In this document: piece after piece, positions 33,883 through 43,013 of the stretch
How positions within the stretch are numbered: the first letter of the stretch is position 1
Layout of the letters: every line of letters starts with the position of its first letter
NCBI RefSeq assembly: GCF_019599185.1
Contig: NZ_JAIEUL010000020.1
Span: forward strand, 1 to 64,000
Length of the DNA stretch: 64,000 nt
Reading direction: 5' to 3'
Source: Cryobacterium inferilacus
GTDB lineage: Bacteria > Actinomycetota > Actinomycetes > Actinomycetales > Microbacteriaceae
The notes under the pieces: generated by a model
Database searches by the model: none
The model's input: the letters and a program-made list of their open reading frames with translations, nothing else
What the model was told of the DNA's origin: nothing
Translations under genes and position numbers: made by a program

Positions 33883-35145
33883 TCAACCGAGTGGGGCGCC
33901 TCGCGCCCCCATAAACGGTTCCGGGTCGATACGAGCGCCATTGACGCGCACCTCATAGTGGAGATGACAGCCGGTGGATGCCCCAGTTGTTCCTGCCAAC
34001 GCAACGACCTGGCCGGCTTGAACATTGTCGCCATTGTTGACCAAAATCTGGCTGGTGTGCGCGTAACCGGTCTGGACGCCTGAACCATGATCGATTTGGA
34101 GCCAGTTACCGTAGCTGCCCATCCAACCGGCGTAGGAGACCCGGCCGCTACTCGCCGCGTAGATCGGGGTTGAGCATCCTGCACTGAGATCTACCGCATA
34201 GTGATACGGGTTGACCCCGGCCACGGGTTGTGCCGGTCGCGGCCCAAAGTTGTCGGTAATCCGCCCGGGGACAGGGCGCGCCCAGCCCTGGCCGCTGAGC
34301 TGACCGGAATCCAGACTCGGCCCGGCCGAACCTGCGGCAGCGGAGGCTGCAGCAGCGGCAGGGGCAGCCGCCGCGGCTGCAGCCGCTGCGGCCGCCGCCT
34401 GTCCGCGTTCGAAGTCGGATTCAGTGGCCGCGCGGTCCTCAACCAGCACGGCCAACTGCGCTTGGAGCGTCTCGGATACCTGCTGCTGTTCGGCGACCTT
34501 CACTTCGGCGGCCGCATTCGCCTCCGCCGCTTCGTTGAACGCAAGCTGCGCCACCTCGGCGAGCTTCTCTCGTTCCTCCAGGGCAACCTGCGCTTGGTCC
34601 GAAAGCGCAGCAGCGGCGTTCCGATCGGTGGCGGCTGTCGAGTACAACCTGTCGATCGTGTCGGAGAGTTTACTAAGGGAGCCGAGACGAGAGAGGAGGT
34701 CGTCTGACTCCTCACCGGAAAGGAACACCTGCAGGCTCATCTCAGCGCCCGATCCGCCGCCCTTGGCCATTGTTGCGGCGAGTCGCCCGACCTTCAACGT
34801 TGACTCGTCGGCCTCGGCCTGAGCTGCTTCCGCCTGGGACTCGAGAGTAGTGGCCTTCAACGCCGTAGCGTCCAGGCTGGATTGAGCGGTGTCGAATTCG
34901 GCCGATCGCCGAGTGGCGAGCTCACGTGCCGTCTGAAGCTCAGCATCCAGCCCCTGGATGAGCACGGCGATTTTGTCCATCTCGCCGCGCTTGGCCGTCT
35001 CGTTGCTTCGGGACGCTTCGACGTCCGCCCAAGACGGATAGTCCTGGGCGGCCACAGCTGGGGCAGCCGGAACGGTGGACGCGAGTAGCGCGAGTGCCGC
35101 GACTGCGGCGACGGAATGTCGAAGAGTGCGAATTCGAAAGATCAT
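33883..35145 (-). CDS. secreted M23 peptidase with coiled coil (EnvC/NlpD-like architecture)
   Basis: 420 residues. A signal peptide (to AVAA, about residue 33) precedes ASQDYPSW-like mature start QDYPSWADVEASRSNE. Coiled coil spans 40-260, ending in a poly-alanine stretch. The C-terminal M23 domain has HYAVD (HxxxD), YAHTS and GCHLHYEV (HxH), the zinc and catalytic residues. Cysteines in AGCSTP and TGCHLH probably form a disulfide. Paralogue of 56029-57387. It overlaps dsbA by ATGA and lies in a DUF6153-M23-DsbA-M23 operon. The substrate is presumably peptidoglycan. Confidence 0.9.
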   Translation of the reverse strand: MIFRIRTLRHSVAAVAALALLASTVPAAPAVAAQDYPSWADVEASRSNETAKRGEMDKIAVLIQGLDAELQTARELATRRSAEFDTAQSSLDATALKATTLESQAEAAQAEADESTLKVGRLAATMAKGGGSGAEMSLQVFLSGEESDDLLSRLGSLSKLSDTIDRLYSTAATDRNAAAALSDQAQVALEEREKLAEVAQLAFNEAAEANAAAEVKVAEQQQVSETLQAQLAVLVEDRAATESDFERGQAAAAAAAAAAAAPAAAAASAAAGSAGPSLDSGQLSGQGWARPVPGRITDNFGPRPAQPVAGVNPYHYAVDLSAGCSTPIYAASSGRVSYAGWMGSYGNWLQIDHGSGVQTGYAHTSQILVNNGDNVQAGQVVALAGTTGASTGCHLHYEVRVNGARIDPEPFMGARGAPLG

Positions 35146-35810
35146 TCCCGAACAGCCCCTTCGATGGCTGCCCTGAATGCTTCTAACGTGGAGAGCTCGA
35201 GTTGCTCGCCATTAAGGAAAAATGTCGGCGTGCCCTGGACGCCAAGTGCCATCCCCTCACGTTGGTCCTCCATCACTCGCTCGAGCACAGCGGGGTCCTG
35301 GATATCAGCGTCGTATCGCTCCAGGTCCAGGCCGATGTCTTCGGCGTAGGTGCGGAAGAGATCCGCGCGTGACTCGGACTGCTCCCCCCATTGCGTCTGC
35401 GTCGCGAACAGTTTTGAGTACATCGCTTCGAACTGGCCTTGACGGGCCGCTGCCTCTGCGGCCACCGCGGAATTCACCGCGTTCGTGTGGCTGGGGATCG
35501 GGAAGTAGCGAGTGACGAAAGTGACTTCGCCGTCGAACTCTTCTCTCAGGTCTTCGACGACGGGGTAGACGGCCCCGCACGCTTCACACTCGAAATCAAG
35601 GAACTCGACCACAGTGACTTTTCCATCGGCGGCGGTGCTCAGACGATGGCTGTTCTCTCTCAGAACCTGCGGTGCGGATGCCGATTCGGTGCTCGACGGC
35701 GGCGTAGGTGTGCGTGTAGCAAATAGGACAATGGCGATCATCACCGCGACACCGATCACCACACCTACGTTGATGAGAATTTTGGTGCGGGTGGACAGTG
35801 GTTTCTTCAT
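35142..35810 (-). CDS. DsbA-like membrane-anchored thioredoxin-fold protein
   Basis: 222 residues. An N-terminal helix (ILINVGVVIGVAVMIAIVLF) anchors the protein. The redox motif lies in VVEFLDFECEACGAVYPVVE (CEAC). The cis-Pro loop is GTPTFFLNGEQL. DsbA-family proteins oxidise or isomerise disulfides outside the membrane. The gene sits between two M23 peptidases, both with closely spaced cysteines, and overlaps one by ATGA, so those enzymes are likely substrates. ATG 35810 is favoured over 35849, which overlaps the upstream gene. Confidence 0.9.
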   Translation of the reverse strand: MKKPLSTRTKILINVGVVIGVAVMIAIVLFATRTPTPPSSTESASAPQVLRENSHRLSTAADGKVTVVEFLDFECEACGAVYPVVEDLREEFDGEVTFVTRYFPIPSHTNAVNSAVAAEAAARQGQFEAMYSKLFATQTQWGEQSESRADLFRTYAEDIGLDLERYDADIQDPAVLERVMEDQREGMALGVQGTPTFFLNGEQLELSTLEAFRAAIEGAVRE

Positions 35811-35835
35811 CTCAGCCTTGGGTTTTTGTAGACGG

Positions 35836-36696
35836 TTACTTCGCGACACGTGAGCTCAACCAGGTGTAGGGATCGGTCGGAGTTGATCCGTTGAGTAAGA
35901 GCTCAAAATGCAGGTGCGGTCCGGTGCTTTGGCCGGTGTTGCCGACCTGGCCGACCGGCTGGCCGACTTTGACGGGCTGGCCCTCGGCGAGACGGAGCGA
36001 GCCGAATTGCATATGGGCGTAGAGGCTGCTGACCTTTTCGCCGTCGACGACGTGATCGATGATCGCGTACACGCCGAAGCCGGAATCTGACTCACCGGTC
36101 TCGCGCACCACCCCGTCGGCAATCACCTGAATCGGCGAACCCTCTCCCGGGGTCATGTCGAGGCCTTTGTGCATCGTGGAGCAGCCAGCGCACGGTGACG
36201 CACGGGGTCCGAAGTCATCGCTGATCGGGACCCCGACAACGAAGGGCCACTGCACCGGCGACGTGATGCTGTTGGTGAACGTTGACGACGTTCGGGTGTA
36301 GCCGGCCGCGGCGATTTCGGCGTTACGACTGGCCTCGATCTCGGCTGCCGACGTAGCCGAGAACACATCGCTGGCGCCAATGATCGGGGCTGCACCCGTC
36401 GCACTAAACGTCTGGGACGGTGCATCTTGGTGGACATCCGGCGCCATCACAAACACTCCGGGGTTGCTCGCCACCGCTCCGGCCGGCGTGGATGTTGCGA
36501 AGAGGAGCGTCGCCGCGAAGATGGCAGCCGCGGCAGTGACCACACGAGACTTGGCGCCGGTTCTTTGCTGGGCGCGAGGCGGGCGCGAGTCTGTACCAGG
36601 TTCAGTTCTGCGTCGTGCTTGATGCTTGGTTTTCGGCGCCCGATTGAGTGATTCGCGCCGGGTCAACGCAGGGCGGGATAAATAATCGTGTTCCAT
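35836..36696 (-). CDS. membrane-anchored M23 peptidase (short form)
   Basis: 286 residues. A long basic cytoplasmic N-terminus (RRESLNRAPKTKHQARRRTE) is followed by one membrane/signal segment (VVTAAAAIFAATLLFATSTP). The M23 domain has SPCAGCSTMHKGLDM with HxxxD, SSLYAHM, and TGPHLHFELLL with HxH. A CxxC pair lies directly before the zinc ligand. Paralogue of 55190-56032 with the same arrangement. ATG 36696 is chosen over an upstream start by family length. First M23 gene of the minus-strand envelope operon. Confidence 0.9.
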   Translation of the reverse strand: MEHDYLSRPALTRRESLNRAPKTKHQARRRTEPGTDSRPPRAQQRTGAKSRVVTAAAAIFAATLLFATSTPAGAVASNPGVFVMAPDVHQDAPSQTFSATGAAPIIGASDVFSATSAAEIEASRNAEIAAAGYTRTSSTFTNSITSPVQWPFVVGVPISDDFGPRASPCAGCSTMHKGLDMTPGEGSPIQVIADGVVRETGESDSGFGVYAIIDHVVDGEKVSSLYAHMQFGSLRLAEGQPVKVGQPVGQVGNTGQSTGPHLHFELLLNGSTPTDPYTWLSSRVAK

Positions 36697-36786
36697 TGCT
36701 GCTCTCTGGACATGCCGAATTGACGGCAAAGACGGTCGAAGAAAAGAACGGGCCGGTCAGTCCCAGACGGGAGTGACGGCGTCGTT

Positions 36787-37215
36787 CTACGTTCGACTGA
36801 CGCAGAGAACAGTGAGAGACAACGAGAGGGGCGGGGATTCCCGGCGCGTGACAATAGCCGCGAGTCGTTCAAGACCGGTGCGTATCAGTACCAGGGGCGA
36901 CTGACGCATCATGCGAATAAGAACGACGAGAAAAGCGATTCCGCAGGCGAATGCCAACGCGGCGCACAGCGCCAACGCGCCGGCAAATGCTTCGTCGTTG
37001 ACGGCGGAGCTGCTGGCGCCCTGGCCGTCCTCGGCGATAGCAGGCGACAAAACGCTGTTGGCAGCGGAGCTGGTCCCCGTCGTCTCGCCAGGATGACTGT
37101 TTTCAAGCGAATGCGCCAGAAGAAGTGAGATGACCGTTCCGAGCACGACGAGGAGAGTGATGATGATCCGCTGTAGTTTGCGCGTGTTGAGCGCTGCCTG
37201 CGAACTGATTACCAT
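36787..37215 (-). CDS. DUF6153-like membrane protein
   Basis: 142 residues with two helices (IIITLLVVLGTVISLLLAHS and ALALCAALAFACGIAFLVVL) and the ending SLSLTVLCVSRT, which mirrors the other two DUF6153 copies. The extracytoplasmic loop begins HSLENSHPGE. GGGAGAGAGAA precedes ATG 37215. It opens the M23/DsbA operon, the same relative position as the 53878 copy before its M23 pair. The function is unknown. Confidence 0.65.
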   Translation of the reverse strand: MVISSQAALNTRKLQRIIITLLVVLGTVISLLLAHSLENSHPGETTGTSSAANSVLSPAIAEDGQGASSSAVNDEAFAGALALCAALAFACGIAFLVVLIRMMRQSPLVLIRTGLERLAAIVTRRESPPLSLSLTVLCVSRT

Positions 37216-37358
37216 TTCTCTCTCCCTTCTCAACTAGCTGCCGCGCCGGTCACCGAACTGGCACATTCGACTGCACGTGGCCGACGGTCGTCAGTCCACG
37301 CGCGTTTGAACACTAACAGACACAATTCCGAGAAGTCTGCGCCGGTGCGGGCGAGGTC

Positions 37359-38093
37359 TCAGATGGGGGTCACGAAGCCGTTGATCAGGCCCTGTAGGCG
37401 GTAGATCCAGTCGGTCCAGAGCCCGGTGGTCATGCTCGCACCGATGAGGATCAGCACCGTCCCGCCGATGAGGTTGATGGTGCGCACATGACGTTTCAGG
37501 AAGGCCATCGCGTCGGTGGCCCAAGAGAAGCCAAGCGCGATCAGGAGAAAGGGGATTCCCAGACCCAGACAATAGAACAGGCCCAACAAAGCACCGCGAC
37601 CAGCCGACGCGGTGTCGAGGCTCAGGGCCGAGATTGCGGCCAGGGTCGGGCCGAAGCACGGGGTCCAGCCCAGCCCGAAGACCACGCCCAGAAGCGGGGC
37701 GCCGGCCAGTCCGGTGGCGGGTTTCCAGCGGGGGCGAATGGTCCGCTGCAGGAAGCTGATCTGACCGATGAACACGACGCCCATGAGCATCACGAAAATC
37801 CCCAGGAATCGGGTCAAAGTCCCTTGCCAGCGAATGAGCCAGGTTCCCATGGTGCCGAAGGCAGCGCCATAGGCGACGAAGACGATCGCGAAGCCGAGCA
37901 CGAACAACGCAACGCCGAGGACGAGTCGGCGTCGGCCGCGGTCGGCGATCTCGGGGTTACCGCCGATATAGGCCAGATAGCCGGGTACCAGAGGCAACAC
38001 GCAGGGTGAGGCGAACGAGACAAGGCCCGCGAGAACCGCGATGGGGATGGCAAGTAGTAGTTGTCCGCTGAAGACGGCTTCTCCCCAGCTCAC
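37359..38093 (-). CDS. ccdA: cytochrome c biogenesis protein CcdA
   Basis: 244 residues, six membrane helices, DsbD membrane-domain family. FASPCVLPLVPGYLAYIGG and GLGWTPCFGPTLAAISALS hold the two reactive cysteines that shuttle electrons from thioredoxin to the outside. It overlaps the tlpA-like gene by GTGA, and supplies reductant to it and thereby to apocytochrome c for ResB/CcsB. GTG 38093 is the start. Confidence 0.95.
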   Translation of the reverse strand: MSWGEAVFSGQLLLAIPIAVLAGLVSFASPCVLPLVPGYLAYIGGNPEIADRGRRRLVLGVALFVLGFAIVFVAYGAAFGTMGTWLIRWQGTLTRFLGIFVMLMGVVFIGQISFLQRTIRPRWKPATGLAGAPLLGVVFGLGWTPCFGPTLAAISALSLDTASAGRGALLGLFYCLGLGIPFLLIALGFSWATDAMAFLKRHVRTINLIGGTVLILIGASMTTGLWTDWIYRLQGLINGFVTPI

Positions 38094-38698
38094 GGCGCTG
38101 TTTCGGCGAGAGTGTCGGCAATGAGCGTGCTCAGTATCGACTGTGATTCGATTCGGCCGAGAATCCGAGCGGCTGGCCGGCCTTCGGCATCAACGACGAT
38201 CGTGGTCGGTACCGCGTTCGCCGCGAATTCCCCCGCGAACGCAAGGCTGACCAAACCATCGCTGTCGATGATGGAGGGGTAGGTGACCTTGTAGGTGTCA
38301 GCGAATGCGATGGCGGTGTCAGCTTGGTCGCGGATGTTCACGCCGAGAAATTGCACTGCCTCGCCAGCGTATTCCTGGTTGATCGCTTCGAGGTCGGGTG
38401 CCTCGGCGCGACAGGGCGCGCAGGCGGCGTACCAGAAGTTCACGACGAGGACCGAGCCCCGGTAGTCGGCGGCATCGACCACGGTGCCCTCTTCAAGGGT
38501 TCCCGTGAATTCCACCGGATCACCCCGGTTCTCCATCGCCCATTCCGCGACCGTGCCGTCGCCGGCGATGTAGTTCTTGTTAGACCCCTCGCGGTACTGC
38601 TCGGAGAGTCCGCCTTCGGGCGCGCACGCGGCGAGGACCATTGCGGCAAGCCCGAGGGGCAGCGCAGTACGGAGGACCCGCGGGCCTGAACGAGTCAC
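38090..38698 (-). CDS. TlpA/ResA-like thioredoxin lipoprotein
   Basis: 202 residues. Lipobox LAAC (mature C25) after a short signal. Redox motif in FWYAACAPCRAEAPDLE (CAPC) and cis-Pro in AVPTTIVVDAEGRP. ResA-type proteins reduce the heme-binding cysteines of apocytochromes. It is coupled to ccdA downstream and dsbA upstream, all three sharing 4-base overlaps. Confidence 0.92.
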   Translation of the reverse strand: MTRSGPRVLRTALPLGLAAMVLAACAPEGGLSEQYREGSNKNYIAGDGTVAEWAMENRGDPVEFTGTLEEGTVVDAADYRGSVLVVNFWYAACAPCRAEAPDLEAINQEYAGEAVQFLGVNIRDQADTAIAFADTYKVTYPSIIDSDGLVSLAFAGEFAANAVPTTIVVDAEGRPAARILGRIESQSILSTLIADTLAETAP

Positions 38699-39348
38699 TG
38701 GGCGAGCGCGGCGTCGAGGGCTGCCGTAATGTCCTCTGGATTCTCCAGCAGGATCTTCTCGTCGTTAACGAAAATCGTAGGAGTTCCTTCCACTCCGAGT
38801 TCGCGACCGGCATCGAAGTCCGACTGCACGCGCTCGACGGTGGCTCGGTCGGCGACATCGGCGTCATACTGTGCCATGTCCAAGCCGAGTTCCTCCGCGT
38901 AGGTGCGGAACAGATCCGCTTTCGACTCCTGGCTCTCGCCCCAGGAAGCCTGCGTTTGGAACATTTTGTTATACATGGCCTCAAACTCATCCTGCTGGGC
39001 GGCAGCCTCCACCGCGACCGCCGAAGTCTGGGAATTCCGGTGTCCCGGAATCGGGAAATACCGGGTAGCGAAAGTGACCCGGCCCGCGTAGTCCTCACGA
39101 GCCTGCTCAATGTAGGGGTAGACAGCACCGCAAACCTCGCATTCGAAATCGAGGAACTCTACGAGGGTCACTTTCCCATCCGGCGCGACGTCGAGGCGAT
39201 GGGTGTTCTCTTCTAGCACCGAGGTGGGGGCCGCAGCCGACGTGCCCTTGGGTGCGGCCGCCGGTTGAGCAGCCACCGCAATGACGGCGGCCACTGCGAT
39301 GAGGACGGCGGCACCGACGCCGAGGTTGATTTTGGTTATGGTCTTCAT
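38695..39348 (-). CDS. DsbA-like membrane-anchored thioredoxin-fold protein (second copy)
   Basis: 217 residues. An N-terminal anchor (GVGAAVLIAVAAVIAVAAQP), redox motif in LVEFLDFECEVCGAVYPYIE (CEVC), and GTPTIFVNDEKI with the cis-Pro. Paralogue of 35142-35810, alignable nearly end to end (ADGKVT/PDGKVT, RYFPIPSH/RYFPIPGH). It starts the dsbA-tlpA-ccdA operon. Oxidase for exported cysteine proteins is the likely role. Confidence 0.92.
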   Translation of the reverse strand: MKTITKINLGVGAAVLIAVAAVIAVAAQPAAAPKGTSAAAPTSVLEENTHRLDVAPDGKVTLVEFLDFECEVCGAVYPYIEQAREDYAGRVTFATRYFPIPGHRNSQTSAVAVEAAAQQDEFEAMYNKMFQTQASWGESQESKADLFRTYAEELGLDMAQYDADVADRATVERVQSDFDAGRELGVEGTPTIFVNDEKILLENPEDITAALDAALAQ

Positions 39349-39414
39349 GGGTGGTTCTTTCTGTCAGGCCGATGGTCGGCAGAAGTGTGTCGGGCAGTAC
39401 GGCGGAGTCGGGTC

Positions 39415-41529
39415 CTACGTGGCGGTCGCCTCCAGAGCCGGGCGGCGGCGAGCGGCGCGGATTCCATTGGCGATGATCACAACTTCCGCCAGCTCATGCA
39501 CCAGAACCACCCCGGCCAACCCCAGCACACCCGTGAGCGCGAGGGGGAACAGGACAACGATCACGCCGATCGCGAGAGCAATATTCGCGGTCATGATTCG
39601 ACGGCCCCGTCGGGCATGCACAAGCGCGGCGGGAATCAGGCGAAGGTCGGTGCCGGTGAAGGCAACGTCTGCGGACTCGATCGCAGCGGCGGAGCCGGCT
39701 GCACCCATCGCAATGCCGACATCCGCTGTCGCCAGCGCAGGCGCGTCATTGATACCGTCGCCAATCATCGCGGTGTGCCGATGCTTCTGAAACTCGCGGA
39801 TCGCCGCGGCCTTATCGGCCGGCTTCTGCTCAGCGCGAATCTCCGAAATACCGACCTGTCGCGCCAGGACCTGAGCCGTTCGGGTGTTGTCGCCCGTGAG
39901 CATCGCGGACCCGATGTGATGTCGTTTCAGCTCCGCGATGGTGTCAGCAGCTTCCGGTTTGAGTTCGTCCCGAATCCCGATGATGCCAACAACGGTGCCT
40001 GCGCGCTCGACGACGACAACGGTCATCCCGTTCTCTTCCATCAGGCCTAACCGGTCAGCGAGCGCACCGGCGGACACCCAACGTGGGTTTCCGATCCGCA
40101 CAGGTTGGCCATAGAACGTCCCCGTGACACCGTCTCCGGGATACTCGGTAACGTCAGTGGCGCGCTCAACGGCCGGGACTGCGGCCAGGATCGCGGCCGC
40201 GAGGGGATGAGTGCTGTGCGCCTCGAGTGCGGCTGCCACGTGGAGGACTTCGTCACGATCGACCGAGTCGATGGTCGCCACGTCGGCGATCTCAGGCCGA
40301 TTGCGAGTAAGCGTGCCGGTCTTATCGAACGCGATCAACTGAACAGTCCCAAGCCGTTCGAACGCTTCACCGGACTTGATGATCAGCCCAAATCGACTTG
40401 CGGCACCGATGGCCGATATAACTGTGACAGGTACAGCTATCGCCAATGCGCACGGCGACGCCGCGACCAGCACGACCAATGCACGCTCGGTCCAGGTCTC
40501 GGTGTCTCCCACCAGAACGCCGAAGAGCGCGATAAGACCGGCCGCGATCAGCACCGCCGGCACGAGAGGCTTGGCGATCCGGTCCGCAAGGCGAGCCCGG
40601 TCGCCCTTACGGGCATGCGCCTGCTCGACCAGTCTTACAATCGTCGTGAGGGAGTTGTCGGTACCGTCCGCTGTCGCTTCGACCATCAGTGCTCCGCCAC
40701 CATTGATCGACCCGGCCGCGACGCTGTCCCCCGGTCCCACCTCAACCGGGATCGACTCGCCCGTGACCATTGAGGTGTCCAGGCTGCTTCGCCCGGAAAC
40801 GACGATGCCGTCAGTGGCAACCCGATCGCCCGGACGCACGACGAGGATGTCCAGCTCGCGCAGGGCGCGCGCAGGAATTGTCACTTCGCCGCCAAGCCGG
40901 GACACGATTGCCGTGTCGGGCAGGAGAGCGAGCAAAGCTCGCAGCCCGCCACGAGCCTTGTCCATCGCCCGGTCCTCGAGCGCCTCTGCGATCGAGAAGA
41001 GGAACGCCAGCGCCGCCGCTTCGCCGATGTGACCGAGTAGGACTGCGCCAACCGCAGCGATCGTCATCAACAGGCCGACACCGAGCTTCCGACGCAGGAG
41101 CCTCCGGACGGCCCCGGGCACAAACGTCGAGGCCCCGGCCACCAGGCTCGCCCCCAAAACGATCGTCCCGACCAGCTCGAGGCCGGCCCATTCCATCAGG
41201 TAGCCGATCAGCAACAGGACGCCGGCCGCTACTGGAATGAGCACGTTCAGGTCTCGCAGCCAGGGAACGTGCTCCTCGGCGTTCGCCTGGTCGTCGCTAC
41301 CTTCGCCCTCAACGTGCCCACCCGCTCCGGGACTCGGCTCGAGCCGATCTTCCCCGTCGTGATTGTGAACGCTGGCAGACGCCCCGACCGGGCGTACACC
41401 TAAAGTCAGTGCGGCCGGCGCGTCTTCCGCCGCGCAGCATCCATCGTTCTCCCGGCGGGGCCTTACGACCAAAGTTCGTCGTGCAGGAGGCGCGGAGGTC
41501 TCGTCGTCATCGCAGCATCCGGCGCTCAT
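39415..41529 (-). CDS. Cd/Zn/Pb-translocating P-type ATPase (CadA type)
   Basis: 704 residues. Instead of an HMA domain the N-terminus has vicinal cysteines C5-C6 and C31-C32 and a short HNH patch. The ATPase core follows: VTGES, membrane metal site ASPCALAIAV (SPC, rather than CPC), phosphorylation DKTGTLT, STHPLA, MIGDGINDAPAL. VHELAEVVIIANG lies in the last helix. SPC with the HELAE end is seen in Zn/Cd/Co-type pumps. ATG 41529 overlaps the CmtR stop by ATGA, so Cd/Pb control is certain to be shared. Confidence 0.92.
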   Translation of the reverse strand: MSAGCCDDDETSAPPARRTLVVRPRRENDGCCAAEDAPAALTLGVRPVGASASVHNHDGEDRLEPSPGAGGHVEGEGSDDQANAEEHVPWLRDLNVLIPVAAGVLLLIGYLMEWAGLELVGTIVLGASLVAGASTFVPGAVRRLLRRKLGVGLLMTIAAVGAVLLGHIGEAAALAFLFSIAEALEDRAMDKARGGLRALLALLPDTAIVSRLGGEVTIPARALRELDILVVRPGDRVATDGIVVSGRSSLDTSMVTGESIPVEVGPGDSVAAGSINGGGALMVEATADGTDNSLTTIVRLVEQAHARKGDRARLADRIAKPLVPAVLIAAGLIALFGVLVGDTETWTERALVVLVAASPCALAIAVPVTVISAIGAASRFGLIIKSGEAFERLGTVQLIAFDKTGTLTRNRPEIADVATIDSVDRDEVLHVAAALEAHSTHPLAAAILAAVPAVERATDVTEYPGDGVTGTFYGQPVRIGNPRWVSAGALADRLGLMEENGMTVVVVERAGTVVGIIGIRDELKPEAADTIAELKRHHIGSAMLTGDNTRTAQVLARQVGISEIRAEQKPADKAAAIREFQKHRHTAMIGDGINDAPALATADVGIAMGAAGSAAAIESADVAFTGTDLRLIPAALVHARRGRRIMTANIALAIGVIVVLFPLALTGVLGLAGVVLVHELAEVVIIANGIRAARRRPALEATAT

Positions 41530-41879
41530 GCCGACGCCTCGCAACAGAACGGCACGTCGCAGTTCTCGTCTGCGCACTCGGCACCGTCGTCAACGGCCAG
41601 TACGACGTCAAGCATTGCCAGCACAGCTTTCGACAGGTGCGGATCCGCGATCTCGTATCGTGTGCTGCGTCCCTCAGGTGTCGCGGCAACGATCCCGCAT
41701 CCGCGGAGGCAGGTGAGATGGTTGGAGACGTTGGAGCGCGTCAATCCCAATGCTTCGGCGAGCTCTCCAGGGTGCGCGGGTTGCTCATTTAGCGACAACA
41801 GTATCCGTGACCGGGTGGGATCAGCCATCGCCCGGCCTAGGCGGTTCATCACATCAAGACGCGAGGCAACAGTGAGCAT
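41526..41879 (-). CDS. cmtR: Cd/Pb-sensing ArsR-family repressor CmtR (second copy)
   Basis: 117 residues, aligned with the gene at 15731 over its whole length. Ligands C57, C61 and C102 are conserved (TCLRGCGIV, AECADENC), with further cysteines in the tail (PFCCEAS). Same MLT start. Operon partner of the P-type ATPase. The upstream region has no ATACA-N8-TGTAT element, so it may use another operator than the first copy. Confidence 0.93.
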   Translation of the reverse strand: MLTVASRLDVMNRLGRAMADPTRSRILLSLNEQPAHPGELAEALGLTRSNVSNHLTCLRGCGIVAATPEGRSTRYEIADPHLSKAVLAMLDVVLAVDDGAECADENCDVPFCCEASA

Positions 41880-41962
41880 GACTATGACATTACAGTCGTC
41901 GCTGACGTGAAGGCGAACGGCAGCGGCGAATGCACAGGCTGCACAGGGATCCCTAAGCTGGC

Positions 41963-42955
41963 GTGGTGCGCAAGGTTATCGAGTGGTGGGACAACCGTCA
42001 GATCGCGCTGTACCTGGTGGCGATCGCTGTCGGCGCGGCGGTCGGACTTCTCGCGCCGCTGAGCGCACCCGGCTTGACGCTCGCGATCAACCCCGTGCTT
42101 GCGTTACTGCTGTTTGCCACGTTCCTCGGTGTGCCGCTGATCGAAGTCGGCCGCTCCTTCCGAGACATTCGATTCCTCGGAACGGTCCTCGTCGTCAACT
42201 TCTTGGTGGTGCCACTCGTTGCGTTTGCACTGTCCAGATTCGTCGCTGACGACCGCGGACTCCTACTCGGCGTCTTGCTGGTTCTACTCACGCCCTGTGT
42301 GGATTATGTGATCGTCTTCACAGGCCTTGCCGGCGGCGCCAAAGCACGCCTACTCGCTGCCGCGCCGCTCCTGATGTTGCTCCAGATCGTCCTGCTTCCC
42401 CTCTACCTGCTGCTTTTCGCCGGACCCGAAGCCGTTGGTCTCATCGACCTGCACCCCTTCGCGGAAGCGTTCGTGATCCTGATCATCATCCCTCTCGCGG
42501 CCGCAGCACTCGTCCAGGCCGCCGGCCGGAGATTCAGAGCGGGACGCGTGATCGAGGATGTTATGGCCGCCGGGATGGTGCCGCTGATGATGGCCACACT
42601 AGCCGTTGTCGTCGGGTCACAGATCACCGCCGTTGGAGCGCAGGCGGAAACGCTACTCCGCGTCGTACCGATCTACGTCGCCTTCCTCGCCATCATGGTC
42701 GGCATTTGCCTGGCCGCCGGCAAGCTCGCCAGACTTGACGTGAGCGCCGTTCGCGCGGTGATCTTCTCCGGGGCCACCCGGAATTCCCTGGTGGTCCTTC
42801 CCCTGGCGCTGGCACTGCCGGCATCGCTCTCGATCGCACCGCTGGCGGTCGTGACACAGACGCTTGTTGAACTCGTCGGAATGATTATCTTTGTACGCCT
42901 GATCCCCCGCCTCACCCGCCACACCCGCAGAGGCGCCGAGAAGATCGCAACGTAG
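41963..42955 (+). CDS. arsenic resistance permease, SBF/ACR3-related
   Basis: 330 residues, ten membrane helices of the bile acid:sodium symporter superfamily. Typical sequences are LALLLFATFLGVPLIEVGRS, LLVLLTPCVDYVIVFTGLAG with the conserved helix-IV cysteine, and FSGATRNSLVVLPLALALP. Proteins of this type are annotated as arsenic resistance (arsenite export). GTG 41963 or 41966 starts it. It stands alone, divergent from cmtR-cadA, as a second arsenite exit besides ArsB. Confidence 0.85.
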   Translation: MVRKVIEWWDNRQIALYLVAIAVGAAVGLLAPLSAPGLTLAINPVLALLLFATFLGVPLIEVGRSFRDIRFLGTVLVVNFLVVPLVAFALSRFVADDRGLLLGVLLVLLTPCVDYVIVFTGLAGGAKARLLAAAPLLMLLQIVLLPLYLLLFAGPEAVGLIDLHPFAEAFVILIIIPLAAAALVQAAGRRFRAGRVIEDVMAAGMVPLMMATLAVVVGSQITAVGAQAETLLRVVPIYVAFLAIMVGICLAAGKLARLDVSAVRAVIFSGATRNSLVVLPLALALPASLSIAPLAVVTQTLVELVGMIIFVRLIPRLTRHTRRGAEKIAT

Positions 42956-43013
42956 GCGCACCCGTATCGGAGCCACGTCGCGAACCGCCAGTATCCACCA
43001 CAGCACAGTGAGG

